Origin: Nitrincola alkalilacustris
GTDB taxonomy: Bacteria; Pseudomonadota; Gammaproteobacteria; Pseudomonadales; Balneatricaceae
Direction: 5' to 3'
Length of the DNA stretch: 64,000 nucleotides
Assembly: GCF_008973755.1 (NCBI RefSeq)
Contig: NZ_WBOM01000008.1
Location: 62,001 to 126,000, forward strand
This document shows positions 18,624-26,836 of this stretch, piece by piece. A program made the translations under genes and the position numbers. The notes under the pieces were generated by a model. The model had not been told where the DNA came from. It saw only the letters and a program-made list of their open reading frames with translations, and did not search any database. Within the stretch, counting starts at the first letter, position 1. Each line of letters opens with the position of its first letter.

Positions 18624-18676
18624 TTGTCAATATGAAAGACTGTAATAATAACAATGGAGCAAACAAACGTTTGCTT
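18624..18676 (+). promoter_or_regulatory. Candidate promoter plus PurR/LacI-type operator upstream of the 41-residue membrane protein
   Basis: TTGTCA (18624-18629) and TAATAA (18646-18651) have a 16-base spacer. Immediately downstream lies AAACAAACGTTTGCTT (18661-18676), centred on the perfect palindrome CAAACGTTTG. It matches the PurR operator consensus ACGCAAACGTTTGCGT at 13 of 16 positions and has the central CG of LacI-family sites. The site would overlap the early transcribed region and so repress. The surrounding 220 bases are clearly more AT-rich than the genes on either side. Confidence 0.4.
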
Positions 18677-18713
18677 GTAAAGTGCGCAATCCATAACTTA
18701 GAAGAGACAAAGA

Positions 18714-18839
18714 ATGAAAAAGGGTCCCGATCTGATACTGATTCTGATCCTGGTGTTTATTGTCGGTACTGTAATGACCGGTTTTTCCCAGAGCGGCTTC
18801 GAGTTGGCATCTCTGGTGCAGCAGGTCTTCAATAGCTGA
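18714..18839 (+). CDS. 41-residue single-pass membrane peptide
   Basis: An ATG at 18714 opens 41 codons ending in TGA at 18837-18839. The peptide begins MKKGPDLILILILVFIVGTV, a positively charged start followed by one membrane helix (residues about 7-22), then a short polar tail ending QQVFNS. A purine-rich AGAAGAGAC lies about five bases before the ATG. Regular composition, the basic N-terminus and a candidate promoter/operator upstream support a real gene. Function is unknown. It is followed at 29 bases by the convergent ygfA end. Confidence 0.6.
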   Translation: MKKGPDLILILILVFIVGTVMTGFSQSGFELASLVQQVFNS

Positions 18840-18867
18840 CTGTCAACTGACTATAGGCACGAACTGG

Positions 18868-19461
18868 CTATCCGCTGACGGGGTAGAATTCACCGTCCGT
18901 CAGAATACCCTGCAGCGGTACATCCCAGGCTGCAGTCGGTAATTTTTCCACCTTCTGAAAATCATGAGCCAACCCGATCAGGCGTGGTCCCTTCATGCCT
19001 TTATGGTTGAATTTGAAGCTGAAGGTTCTGTCGTAGTAGCCTCCTCCCATACCCAGCCTCCCACCCTGAGGGTCAAATGCGACCAGTGGCATCATGACCA
19101 GATCCAGTGCCCAGGCAGGCCTGCGTCTTGCGCGCGTAACCACGGGTTCCAGAATCTTGTAGCTGTTGCGGCGCATGCGTGTTGATGGCTTATAGGGTAG
19201 AAACCACAGACAGTTGTGTGAAATAGGGTGCAGCACTGGCAGGAGGACTGTCTTGCGGAGCTTCCAGCAGAGCTTGATCATGGCGGTGGGGTCGATTTCG
19301 CCGTCATTAGGCAGATAAAGCGCTATATGTTGTGCCTGGCGGAACCAGAGCTGATTCTGAAGTGTGCGCATGGCGCGCTCACTTGCTCTGAGTTGTTGCT
19401 GAGGGGTCAGATTTCTGCGCTTGGCGCGCATCTGCTTGCGCAGCTCTCGTCGCGCATCCAT
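18868..19461 (-). CDS. ygfA: 5-formyltetrahydrofolate cyclo-ligase
   Basis: The ATP-dependent enzyme converts 5-formyl-THF to 5,10-methenyl-THF, recycling folate. At 197 residues it is of standard length. The N-terminal RRELRKQMRAKRRNLT and the phosphate-binding GGRLGMGGGYYDRTF loop near residues 135-150 are diagnostic. The gene starts only a few bases after the 3' end of 6S RNA, the same ssrS-ygfA dicistron as in E. coli, so it is probably expressed from the 6S promoter. Confidence 0.96.
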   Translation of the reverse strand: MDARRELRKQMRAKRRNLTPQQQLRASERAMRTLQNQLWFRQAQHIALYLPNDGEIDPTAMIKLCWKLRKTVLLPVLHPISHNCLWFLPYKPSTRMRRNSYKILEPVVTRARRRPAWALDLVMMPLVAFDPQGGRLGMGGGYYDRTFSFKFNHKGMKGPRLIGLAHDFQKVEKLPTAAWDVPLQGILTDGEFYPVSG

Positions 19462-19467
19462 TTTGAT

Positions 19468-19648
19468 GGGGTCTCCCGGGGTGCCGTTATTGATTGTGGC
19501 CCTGAACCGTAAGGTTCAGAGTGGTAGCAACGCTTGATGCATCAGGCTTTCCGTCAGCGGACATGCTCACAGCATCGAACGGTTGCTGCCTGAGATTTGG
19601 ATATAGGCTCGAGGGACGTAACCAACTCGCGAACACCTCAGGAGACAC
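19468..19648 (-). ncRNA. ssrS: 6S RNA
   Basis: The minus strand carries about 180 nucleotides with the 6S layout. The 5' part resembles E. coli 6S (GAGGTGTTCGCGAG, then GTCCCTCGAGCC), the centre contains TGAGCATGTCC followed by GAAAGCCT, and the 3' part has the CTGAACC...GGTTCAG hairpin. The terminal stem is closed by GTCTCC at the 5' end and GGAGAC at the 3' end. 6S RNA mimics an open promoter and sequesters sigma-70 RNA polymerase in stationary phase. The ends are estimated from the -10 box and the closing stem and may be off by a few bases. It lies between zapA and ygfA, its conserved location. Confidence 0.93.
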
Positions 19649-19652
19649 CTTC

Positions 19653-19680
19653 ATTATACTGGAAAAGCATTCGATGTCAG
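19653..19680 (-). promoter_or_regulatory. Promoter of 6S RNA
   Basis: On the minus strand CTGACA (19680-19675) is followed after 16 bases by a perfect TATAAT (19658-19653), placing the start near 19647, in agreement with the predicted 5' end of the RNA. Confidence 0.75.
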
Positions 19681-19805
19681 GTCTTGTAAAAAACTGATAA
19701 TCTGCTAGGGGTTGCTATCCCACTGATACGAAAACCGAATATAACGCATGAATTATTTTCAGCCTGCCTGTATGCGACCTGCGGCTGGGTTTCAGCGGCG
19801 ATGCG

Positions 19806-20117
19806 CTACTCCTTATCCCCTGTGGCCTCCATCCGCGCCAGTGACTGATCGATCTTGCCGCTGATTCTGCGCAGGTGACCCTCTACTATCTGTCGCTGCT
19901 CCTCCTTGCTCTTGATCAGCTCATGTGATGTATTGAGGGCAGCCATGATCGCAATCCGTTCCAGCCCAACCACCTTGCCACTGTTATGTATCTCTTTCAT
20001 TTTCTGATTGAGAAAGTCGGCGGAGGCCAGCAGCTCTGCTTCAGCTCCATCCGGACAGCTGATGGTGTATTCCTTTCCCAGAAGTTTTACGGTGACACTG
20101 CGCGCACTGTTGTTCAT
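19806..20117 (-). CDS. zapA: Cell division protein ZapA
   Basis: ZapA binds FtsZ and bundles protofilaments at the division ring. The protein is 103 residues with the N-terminal beta-hairpin domain (VTVKLLGKEYTISCPDG, from residue 8) and the C-terminal long coiled-coil helix. It overlaps the preceding coiled-coil gene by four bases, so both are made from one transcript. The usual zapA-ssrS-ygfA order is kept. Confidence 0.95.
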   Translation of the reverse strand: MNNSARSVTVKLLGKEYTISCPDGAEAELLASADFLNQKMKEIHNSGKVVGLERIAIMAALNTSHELIKSKEEQRQIVEGHLRRISGKIDQSLARMEATGDKE

Positions 20118-20323
20118 GAGCTTTGCTCCAGAGATTTCAGGCGCTGAATCATCGCCTCGACCTTGCCTTGAGTCTGGTTGCTGAGCTGGATGAGCTGTGC
20201 ACGCTCCTCGCGCAGCTTGCTTTCCTGATCTTTCAGGCGCCGGTTTTCCCGCTCCAGATCATCAATTTTATGGATCAGGCGGTCGATTTTCTGTTCAAGG
20301 GCGTTAAAGTAGTGTTCGGTCAT
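20114..20323 (-). CDS. ZapB-like coiled-coil protein (TIGR02449 type)
   Basis: This 69-residue protein is almost entirely one heptad-repeat coiled coil (leucines and isoleucines spaced through EQKIDRLIHKIDDLERENRR). Such proteins precede zapA in many gammaproteobacteria and resemble ZapB, which links ZapA-FtsZ to the nucleoid-terminus protein MatP. The four-base overlap with zapA supports a shared division role. Whether it is a true ZapB orthologue cannot be settled from such low-complexity sequence. Confidence 0.88.
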   Translation of the reverse strand: MTEHYFNALEQKIDRLIHKIDDLERENRRLKDQESKLREERAQLIQLSNQTQGKVEAMIQRLKSLEQSS

Positions 20324-20349
20324 TTCCGGCTCCGATGGCTGATTGCAGC

Positions 20350-20378
20350 AATATAAACAGCCAGCGTTTGGGGGTCAA
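20350..20378 (-). promoter_or_regulatory. Promoter of the zapB-like/zapA operon
   Basis: Minus-strand TTGACC (20378-20373) and TATATT (20355-20350) are separated by 17 bases. The start would be near 20343, about 20 nucleotides before the first ATG. Confidence 0.6.
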
Positions 20379-20521
20379 TCGGCATACCTTGGCTGGCAGT
20401 CGGAAAGTATAGGCCTGGGGAGGCAGTTCCCCATGTGACTGAGGGGGTTATTCAAACTTGCTGCAGATGCTAGCATACACGCTGTTGGCATACCTTCAAT
20501 CTGATCCGAAATAATTCATAT

Positions 20522-21115
20522 ATGACTGATGACAAGAGTACGATAGGGCAGTTGCCCGACTTTGATACGCTGGCAAACAGCCTTATTGAGGAGGGCGTGC
20601 TGACGGTAGCCCCCTCCGAACTGCATGGCATGCTGTCTGGCCAGCTTGCTGCCGGCGCTCGTTTTGACCCGGATACACTGCTGCGTGTAGTTGCTGAGCT
20701 GATGGATCTGGATATCCTCAACGGGGAAAATATCAAACTGATTTTGCTGGAACTCTACCAGACCACGCTGGCGCAGTTGCAGTCGACAGAGTTTTCGCTG
20801 CAACTCCTGATGCCGGATGATGTCCACCAATTGGAACAGCGTGCAGATGCTCTGGGTGGCTGGTGCAGCGGTTTTCTGTCTGGCTTCGGCCTCTATGCTG
20901 CACGACATGCCAAACTCAGTGAAGAGGTCACGGAAACACTGCATGACCTGGCGCAGATCGCGCAGATAGCTGCTGAAAGTGAAGCGGCAGGTGATGAGGA
21001 TGAGGCGGACCTGATGGAAGTCTATGAGTATGTCAGAATGGCGGCGCTGCTGGTGTTTACAGAGTGTAATCCTGAGCCGGATGATACCGACGAGAAGCAG
21101 CCCCTGCTTCACTGA
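20522..21115 (+). CDS. ygfB: UPF0149 family protein YgfB
   Basis: The 197-residue acidic, helical protein belongs to the YgfB/UPF0149 family, found beside pepP-ubiH in many gammaproteobacteria. It contains the family pattern of an N-terminal helical bundle followed by GWCSGFLSGFGLYAA (residues about 117-131) and an acidic segment before EYVRMAALLVF. In Pseudomonas aeruginosa YgfB has been linked to control of ampDh3 and beta-lactam resistance; the role here is unknown. It is divergent from the zap operon and 82 bases upstream of pepP. Confidence 0.92.
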   Translation: MTDDKSTIGQLPDFDTLANSLIEEGVLTVAPSELHGMLSGQLAAGARFDPDTLLRVVAELMDLDILNGENIKLILLELYQTTLAQLQSTEFSLQLLMPDDVHQLEQRADALGGWCSGFLSGFGLYAARHAKLSEEVTETLHDLAQIAQIAAESEAAGDEDEADLMEVYEYVRMAALLVFTECNPEPDDTDEKQPLLH

Positions 21116-21197
21116 TCGCTTTTTTACTGATCACTTTTTCACAGATCGATAGCGTTGTCTGTCGAAATGCCCTGACATCACGGATTCAGGTAAGAGG

Positions 21198-22526
21198 ATG
21201 CTGAAGTTGAAGATTTCCCAGTCGCAGTACAAGGCCAGACGTACAAGGTTGTTGCAGCAATTGCCATCTGACAGCGTGGTAGTGTTGCCTGCTGCCACGC
21301 ATCTGCATCGCAATGCGGATGCGGAATATCCCTTTCGACAGAATAGTGATTTCTATTACCTGACCGGATTCAATGAGCCGGATGGTTTGCTGTTGCTGCT
21401 GCCGGGGCGACCTGAGGGCGAGTATATCCTGATCTGCCAGCCGCGTGATCCGGCGATGGAGGTCTGGACCGGCTATCGTGCCGGCCCTGAAGGCTGTTGC
21501 GAAGTATACGGTGCTGATCAGGCGTTTGTGCTGGGTGAGGCAGATGAAAAGCTGCCGGAACTGCTTGATGGGCGTCGCAGCCTCTACTATCCGATGGGAC
21601 AAAGCACGGCCTTTGATCAGCGGGTGCAGGCTTGGCTCGCTACACTGCGCAAACGCGTCCGTCAGGGTTGTGAACCACCTGAGGCCCTGCTGCAGATAGA
21701 TAGCCTGCTGCATGAGATGCGGCTGATCAAGGATGACGAGGAGGTGGCGGTGATGAGTGCAGCTGCCGATATTTCAGCCGCAGCGCATGTGAAGGCGATG
21801 CAGCAGTGCCGTCCTGGTATGATGGAGTACATGCTCGAAGCCTGCATCATGCATCATTGTGCCATGCAGGGTGCGCGTTTCCAGGCCTATTCTCCGATCG
21901 TGGGCGGCGGCGAAAATGGCTGTATTCTGCACTATATTGAGAACAGTGCTCCCCTTTGCGATGGCGATCTGGTGCTGATAGATGCTGGCTGCGAACTCGA
22001 CTGCTATGCCAGCGACATCACGCGTACCTTCCCGGTCAACGGCCGATTCAATGAGCAGCAGCGCGCCCTGTATGAGCTGGTGCTGGACACTCAACTGCAG
22101 TGTATTGAAGCGATCCGGCCCGGCGTACCCTGGAATGATATTCATGATCTGTCGGTAAGGGTCATCACCGCAGGTCTGATCAGGCTCGGTCTGCTTAGCG
22201 GGGATCTGGATGAGCTGATCGCTTCCGAGGCTTATCGTCCTTTTTATATGCATCGCAGCGGTCACTGGCTGGGTATGGATGTACATGATGTTGGCAGCTA
22301 TAAGCAGCAGGGCGAGTGGCGACCACTGGAGCCCGGAATGGTGCTGACGGTCGAACCGGGTATCTATGTTGCACCTGATAATGAAGCGGTTGAACCTCAC
22401 TGGCGAGGTATCGGGATACGTATCGAGGATGATGTGCTGGTGACACCCGAAGGCCATACTGTATTGACGGCTGCGGCTCCGAAGTCGGTAGAGGCAATTG
22501 AGCGCTTGATGCGGGAGGCGCAGTGA
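21198..22526 (+). CDS. pepP: Xaa-Pro aminopeptidase II
   Basis: This manganese-dependent cytosolic peptidase removes N-terminal residues preceding proline. At 442 residues it matches E. coli PepP. An N-terminal creatinase-like domain precedes the pita-bread catalytic domain, whose metal ligands are visible: two Asp in LVLIDAGCEL and YASDITRTF, His in GHWLGMDVHD, Glu in TVEPGIY and Glu in IRIEDDVLV. Position ahead of ubiH is the conserved pepP-ubiH-ubiI operon; the stop is four bases before the ubiH start. Confidence 0.97.
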   Translation: MLKLKISQSQYKARRTRLLQQLPSDSVVVLPAATHLHRNADAEYPFRQNSDFYYLTGFNEPDGLLLLLPGRPEGEYILICQPRDPAMEVWTGYRAGPEGCCEVYGADQAFVLGEADEKLPELLDGRRSLYYPMGQSTAFDQRVQAWLATLRKRVRQGCEPPEALLQIDSLLHEMRLIKDDEEVAVMSAAADISAAAHVKAMQQCRPGMMEYMLEACIMHHCAMQGARFQAYSPIVGGGENGCILHYIENSAPLCDGDLVLIDAGCELDCYASDITRTFPVNGRFNEQQRALYELVLDTQLQCIEAIRPGVPWNDIHDLSVRVITAGLIRLGLLSGDLDELIASEAYRPFYMHRSGHWLGMDVHDVGSYKQQGEWRPLEPGMVLTVEPGIYVAPDNEAVEPHWRGIGIRIEDDVLVTPEGHTVLTAAAPKSVEAIERLMREAQ

Positions 22527-22530
22527 CGGG

Positions 22531-23775
22531 ATGAAAACCGAATATGACCTGCTGATTGTGGGTGGTGGGATGGTGGGGGCCAGTCTGGCCTGTGCCTTGC
22601 TGCCGCTGGCGCGTCGTTATCAGCTCAGCATTGCTCTGGTGGAGGCGATGCCCCTGCCGGATGCCGGCAGCAGTGTGTATCAGCCGAGCTATGATGCCCG
22701 ATCGACTGCACTGGCCTATGGTGCGCGTACTTTTTACGAACAGTTGGGGATCTGGGCTGAGCTGAGTCGCCATCTGACCGCGATCGATCGTATCCATGTC
22801 TCGGATAAAGGACAGTTCGGCGCCACTAGGCTGAATGCAGAGCAGGAGCAGGTCGAAGCGCTGGGCTATGTGGTCGAGAACAGATGGCTGGGTCAGGTGC
22901 TGCTGCAGCATATACGTGAGCAGGGCAGTGATCTGATCGACTTCATATGTCCTGCCGAAGTGGTTGATATGCAACCCTGCGAAACAGGCTATGAGGTGGA
23001 GTTGTCTGCGCCGGAATCGCAGCGCATCGGGGCTCGGCTGGTGGTGATGGCCGATGGTGGGCGATCAGCGCTGCGCAACCGTATGGGGATAGGGTACACG
23101 GAGCAGCCTTACGGTCAGTATGCAATCGTCGCTAACCTGAGCCTGGATCGACCACATCGGAATATTGCCTATGAGCGCTTTACCGCTACCGGCCCTATTG
23201 CGCTGCTGCCGGGTGAATCTGTGGCAGGTGAACATCGTTGTGCGCTGGTCTGGACGCTGCCCGATGATGAGCTGGCGGCGGTCACTGAATTGAGTGACGG
23301 CGCCTTCCTGAAACAGCTGCAGGAACATTTCGGTTATCGCGCGGGGCGCTTTATTCGTGTCGGCGCCCGGCATCACTATCCGTTAAAGCTGGTGCAGGCC
23401 GAAGAACAGGTCAGGCGGGGGCTGGTGGTATTGGGTAATGCCGCGCATGCGCTGCATCCGATTGCGGGGCAGGGGTATAACCTGGCACTGCGTGGGGTGG
23501 TAGGGCTTGCAGAGATGATCGCCATGCAGAGCGAGCAGGGTGGTGCGCTGGGTGATCTGGCTGCGTTACAGGCTTATGAGCAGAAACGACGCAAGGATCA
23601 GTTTCGCACCATAGAGTTCAGCGACCGAACCATGAAACTGTTCACTAGTCAAAACAGTCTGCTGCGACTGGGCAGAACGGCTGGTTTGCAGTTCATGGAT
23701 ATCTGTCCGTCTGCAAAAACCCTGTTTGCCCGTGCCGCAATGGGGCTTGATATGCCCGCCATGCGGTTGCCTTGA
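22531..23775 (+). CDS. ubiH: 2-octaprenyl-6-methoxyphenol hydroxylase (UbiH)
   Basis: This FAD-dependent monooxygenase hydroxylates the ubiquinone ring. At 414 residues it has the Rossmann dinucleotide fold GGGMVGASLACAL (residues about 11-23), the DG motif (VVMADGGRSALR) and the second flavin motif GNAAHALHPIAGQGYNLALR. The order directly after pepP and sequence resemblance favour UbiH over the paralogue that follows. It probably acts within the soluble Ubi complex. Confidence 0.93.
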   Translation: MKTEYDLLIVGGGMVGASLACALLPLARRYQLSIALVEAMPLPDAGSSVYQPSYDARSTALAYGARTFYEQLGIWAELSRHLTAIDRIHVSDKGQFGATRLNAEQEQVEALGYVVENRWLGQVLLQHIREQGSDLIDFICPAEVVDMQPCETGYEVELSAPESQRIGARLVVMADGGRSALRNRMGIGYTEQPYGQYAIVANLSLDRPHRNIAYERFTATGPIALLPGESVAGEHRCALVWTLPDDELAAVTELSDGAFLKQLQEHFGYRAGRFIRVGARHHYPLKLVQAEEQVRRGLVVLGNAAHALHPIAGQGYNLALRGVVGLAEMIAMQSEQGGALGDLAALQAYEQKRRKDQFRTIEFSDRTMKLFTSQNSLLRLGRTAGLQFMDICPSAKTLFARAAMGLDMPAMRLP

Positions 23776-23795
23776 TGATCAACAACTGAGGAAAG

Positions 23796-25088
23796 ATGAT
23801 GGCGAATGAAGGGCAGAGCAGAGATGTCGATCTGGTGATTGTCGGCGGCGGTATGGTCGGTGTGGCACTGGCCTGTGCGCTGTCACCCTCGGGTCTGCGT
23901 ATCCTGATTCTGGAGCAGCAGCCACGTTCGGCAGAGGCCTTTATCTCTGATCTGCCCGCATGGCAGGCTCTGGGCTATGACTCGCGTGTCAGTGCGCTGA
24001 CCTGTGCCTCGCAACAGTTTCTGAGTCATGTCGGGGCCTGGCCTTTGATGCAGCAGCAGCGTGTTTCCGCCTATACCGATATGGAGGTGTGGGATGGCAG
24101 CGGTACAGGTGAGATAGGTTTCAGTGCCGCCGAGCTGCATGAACCCTGCCTGGGTCATATTGTTGAAAACCGTGTCACGCTTGCGGCCCTGTATCAGAGG
24201 ATGCTGGAGCAGGCATCCATCGAATTTCTGCCAGGCGCTGAACTGGCCAGTGTTTCGGCTCCGGATGCAGCCGGCACACGTCTGCTGACCCTGAAAAACG
24301 GAGAAATGATCCGTGCACCCTTGCTGGTGGGTGCTGATGGTGCCTTGTCGAAAGTGCGACAACTGACCGGGATGGCGGCGACAGAGTGGGACTATGGACA
24401 CCATGCTCTCGTGACATCGGTATACAGTGAGCTGCCACATCGTGCGACCTGTCGGCAGCGCTTCACTGAAGATGGTCCGCTGGCTCTGCTGCCGCTTGAT
24501 GATCCTCACTGGTCATCGCTGGTCTGGTCGACCTCACCTGATCATGCCAGCCAGTTGATGGCGCTGAGTGATGAGGATTTCTGCGTTGCGCTTGAGCGTG
24601 CCTTTGATGCTCGGCTGGGACATTTCTCGCAGCCTGAAAAGCGCTTTGTATTCCCTTTACGCCAGCGCCATGCGCATCGCTATGTTGCACCGGGCCTGGC
24701 ATTGATAGGTGATGCCGCGCACACTATTCATCCGCTGGCCGGACAGGGTGTCAATCTCGGATTTCTGGACGCGGCTGCGCTTGCAGAGGTTTTGCTGGCC
24801 GCGCATGCGGCAGGTGAGTCCCTGGCTTCAGAGCGGGTCTTGAGGCGTTATCAGCGCATGCGCAGAAGTGACAATCTGCTGATGTCAGCAGGTATGGAGG
24901 GTTTTCGCCGACTGTTTGCCGAGCAACCACCACTGGTCAGACTGGTGCGCAGTCTGGGGATGAATCTTGCCGATCGTTGTGGTCCCATCAAGCAGCATCT
25001 TGTCCACAGGGCCATGGGTCTGTCGCAGGATGTACCTTCTCTGGCTAAGCGCAGGCTGCGAGCGGATAAATCTGCAATGGGTAATTGA
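23796..25088 (+). CDS. Ubiquinone-biosynthesis FAD monooxygenase, UbiI/VisC-like
   Basis: This second 430-residue flavin monooxygenase has the same three FAD motifs (GGGMVGVALACAL, VGADGALSKVR and GDAAHTIHPLAGQGVNLGF). By position it corresponds to UbiI (VisC), the C5-hydroxylase, but UbiF-type enzymes share the motifs, so the hydroxylated position cannot be fixed by inspection. It follows ubiH by 20 bases with its own GAGGAAAG ribosome binding site. Two Met codons lie at the start (23796 and 23799). Confidence 0.88.
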   Translation: MMANEGQSRDVDLVIVGGGMVGVALACALSPSGLRILILEQQPRSAEAFISDLPAWQALGYDSRVSALTCASQQFLSHVGAWPLMQQQRVSAYTDMEVWDGSGTGEIGFSAAELHEPCLGHIVENRVTLAALYQRMLEQASIEFLPGAELASVSAPDAAGTRLLTLKNGEMIRAPLLVGADGALSKVRQLTGMAATEWDYGHHALVTSVYSELPHRATCRQRFTEDGPLALLPLDDPHWSSLVWSTSPDHASQLMALSDEDFCVALERAFDARLGHFSQPEKRFVFPLRQRHAHRYVAPGLALIGDAAHTIHPLAGQGVNLGFLDAAALAEVLLAAHAAGESLASERVLRRYQRMRRSDNLLMSAGMEGFRRLFAEQPPLVRLVRSLGMNLADRCGPIKQHLVHRAMGLSQDVPSLAKRRLRADKSAMGN

Positions 25089-25178
25089 ACTGAGGTGCGT
25101 TTACCGATACATTAACTTCCCTTTTTTCGCAATCGACCGGCAAAAACGCTGGGTTCGACTGCCAGAACACTGCCAAAG

Positions 25179-26294
25179 ATGGGCTTTCCGATGGGCAATA
25201 GAACAGCACTCTACGACAAACATCTGGCCATGGCCGCCAAGGTAGTGGACTTTGGTGGCTGGGATATGCCGCTTCATTACGGCTCACAGCTCGATGAGCA
25301 TCATCAGGTCAGGCGTGATGCCGGCATGTTTGATGTCTCGCACATGACTATCGTCGATGTCACCGGCTCTGATGCCAAGGAATATCTGCGCCTGCTGCTG
25401 GCGAATGATGTTTCGCGACTGAACACCAAGGGCAAGGCGCTTTACAGCGGCATGCTCAACAATCAGGGTGGTGTGATAGATGACCTGATCGTCTATCTGA
25501 TGACCGAGCCGGGTGTGACGGGTGAGTGGTTCCGGGTTGTGGTGAATTGTGCCACACGGGTCAAGGATCTGCGCTGGATGGCTGAGCACACGGCCAAAAT
25601 GGATGTGGCGCTGACAGAGCAGCCGGAACTGTCCATGATTGCGATTCAGGGACCCAATGCGATCAGTCGTGTCAAGAGTGTGGTGAGTGAGTTCCGCGGC
25701 AGACTGATCGATGAACTGGTCCTGTTTCAAGGGCAGGAATCGGAAGGTTGGTTTATCGCAAGAACCGGCTACACTGGTGAAGATGGCCTCGAAATCATGC
25801 TGCCTGAAGATGAAGCAGCGGCTTTCTGGCAGGCGCTTGCCGATGCCGGTGTTGCTCCCTGTGGTCTGGGCGCACGCGATACGCTGCGGCTGGAGGCGGG
25901 GATGAATCTTTACGGTCAGGATATGGATGAGTCTGTCACGCCGCTTGAGTCCAATATGGGCTGGACAGTGGCCTGGGAGCCGCAGGATCGCCAGTTTGCC
26001 GGTCGCGCTGTGCTGGAGCAGCAGCGCCTCGACAAGCCAGCCACAAAGCTGGTCGGACTGGTGCTTGAAGCGCGTGGTGTGTTGCGCCCGGGGCAGAAGG
26101 TGCTGGTTGAAGGTATCGGCGAAGGTGTGGTCACCAGTGGCAGTTTTTCGCCGACACTGGGCTACTCAATAGCCATGGCACGCGTTCCCTATGCAACGGC
26201 GGATGCAGCAGAAGTTGAAATGCGTGGAAAACCGGTTAAAGTCAAAGTGGTTAAACCGCCTTTTGTTCGCAATGGCACCAAGGTTTATTCCTGA
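25179..26294 (+). CDS. gcvT: Aminomethyltransferase, T-protein of the glycine cleavage system
   Basis: The T-protein transfers the methylene of lipoyl-bound aminomethyl to tetrahydrofolate and releases ammonia. At 371 residues it is close to the bacterial norm (364). Diagnostic pieces are [21 protein letters not shown], the Asp-containing [12 protein letters not shown] and [21 protein letters not shown] 25179 and ATG 25191 ([10 protein letters not shown]) are both possible starts; neither has a clear Shine-Dalgarno. The 90-base upstream gap is too short for a glycine riboswitch. gcvH follows at 60 bases, but gcvP is not in the window. Confidence 0.96.
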   Translation: MGFPMGNRTALYDKHLAMAAKVVDFGGWDMPLHYGSQLDEHHQVRRDAGMFDVSHMTIVDVTGSDAKEYLRLLLANDVSRLNTKGKALYSGMLNNQGGVIDDLIVYLMTEPGVTGEWFRVVVNCATRVKDLRWMAEHTAKMDVALTEQPELSMIAIQGPNAISRVKSVVSEFRGRLIDELVLFQGQESEGWFIARTGYTGEDGLEIMLPEDEAAAFWQALADAGVAPCGLGARDTLRLEAGMNLYGQDMDESVTPLESNMGWTVAWEPQDRQFAGRAVLEQQRLDKPATKLVGLVLEARGVLRPGQKVLVEGIGEGVVTSGSFSPTLGYSIAMARVPYATADAAEVEMRGKPVKVKVVKPPFVRNGTKVYS

Positions 26295-26354
26295 ATTGTA
26301 TTACAAAGCAGTATCCAGAGTTATATTCCTGAATTTAAAGGGGTGGGGCGAGAA

Positions 26355-26747
26355 ATGAGTAATATCCCTAGCGAGCTGAAATATGTTGCCAGTCATGAGT
26401 GGATTCGTGACGAGGGCAATGGTGTGGTGTCGATCGGTGTCACTGACCATGCGCAGGATCTTTTGGGTGATGTCGTTTTCGTTGAATTGCCGGATGTCGG
26501 CGATGAGGTATCAGCGGGCGATGATTGTGGTGTGGTTGAGTCGGTCAAGGCCGCTTCGGATATCTATGCTCCTCTGTCAGGAGAAGTGATTGAGATCAAT
26601 GAAGACCTGGAAGACTCTCCTGAAATGGTCAACAGTGACCCTTATGGCGATGGCTGGTTCTTCCGCCTTAAGCTGAGTGATCCGGCCGAGCTGGATGACC
26701 TGCTGGATGCCGAAGCCTATGCCGAGCACTGTGAGTCTGAAGGCTGA
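26355..26747 (+). CDS. gcvH: Glycine cleavage system H-protein
   Basis: This lipoyl carrier shuttles the aminomethyl group between P-, T- and L-proteins. The 130-residue protein has the lipoylated lysine in ESVKAASD (Lys65). The frame extends back to GTG 26343, but ATG 26355 gives the conserved MSNIP start and the usual length, with a G-rich AAAGGGGTGG upstream. A stem-loop follows the stop, and the next gene is rlmI rather than gcvP. Confidence 0.97.
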   Translation: MSNIPSELKYVASHEWIRDEGNGVVSIGVTDHAQDLLGDVVFVELPDVGDEVSAGDDCGVVESVKAASDIYAPLSGEVIEINEDLEDSPEMVNSDPYGDGWFFRLKLSDPAELDDLLDAEAYAEHCESEG

Positions 26748-26790
26748 TCAACGGTCTTTGCTGATACGCAGTACACCTCCTCCATTGATC

Positions 26791-26811
26791 GTCCCGGCCG
26801 TGTGCCGGGAC
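26791..26811 (+). terminator. Hairpin terminator after gcvH
   Basis: GTCCCGGC and GCCGGGAC form a perfect 8-bp GC-rich stem with a five-base loop, 44 bases after the gcvH stop. The downstream sequence AGTCATTTA is only weakly U-rich, so termination may be partial. Confidence 0.5.
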
Positions 26812-26836
26812 AGTCATTTAATACAAAGCGATCACC

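Noticed and set aside
18614..18835. 73-codon open frame overlapping the 41-residue membrane peptide in another frame
   Set aside because: Its peptide is low-complexity and charged with no ribosome binding site; the 41-codon frame has a clear membrane-protein pattern.
25089..25178. Glycine riboswitch upstream of gcvT
   Set aside because: The gap is only 90 bases and shows no tandem aptamer-like structure.
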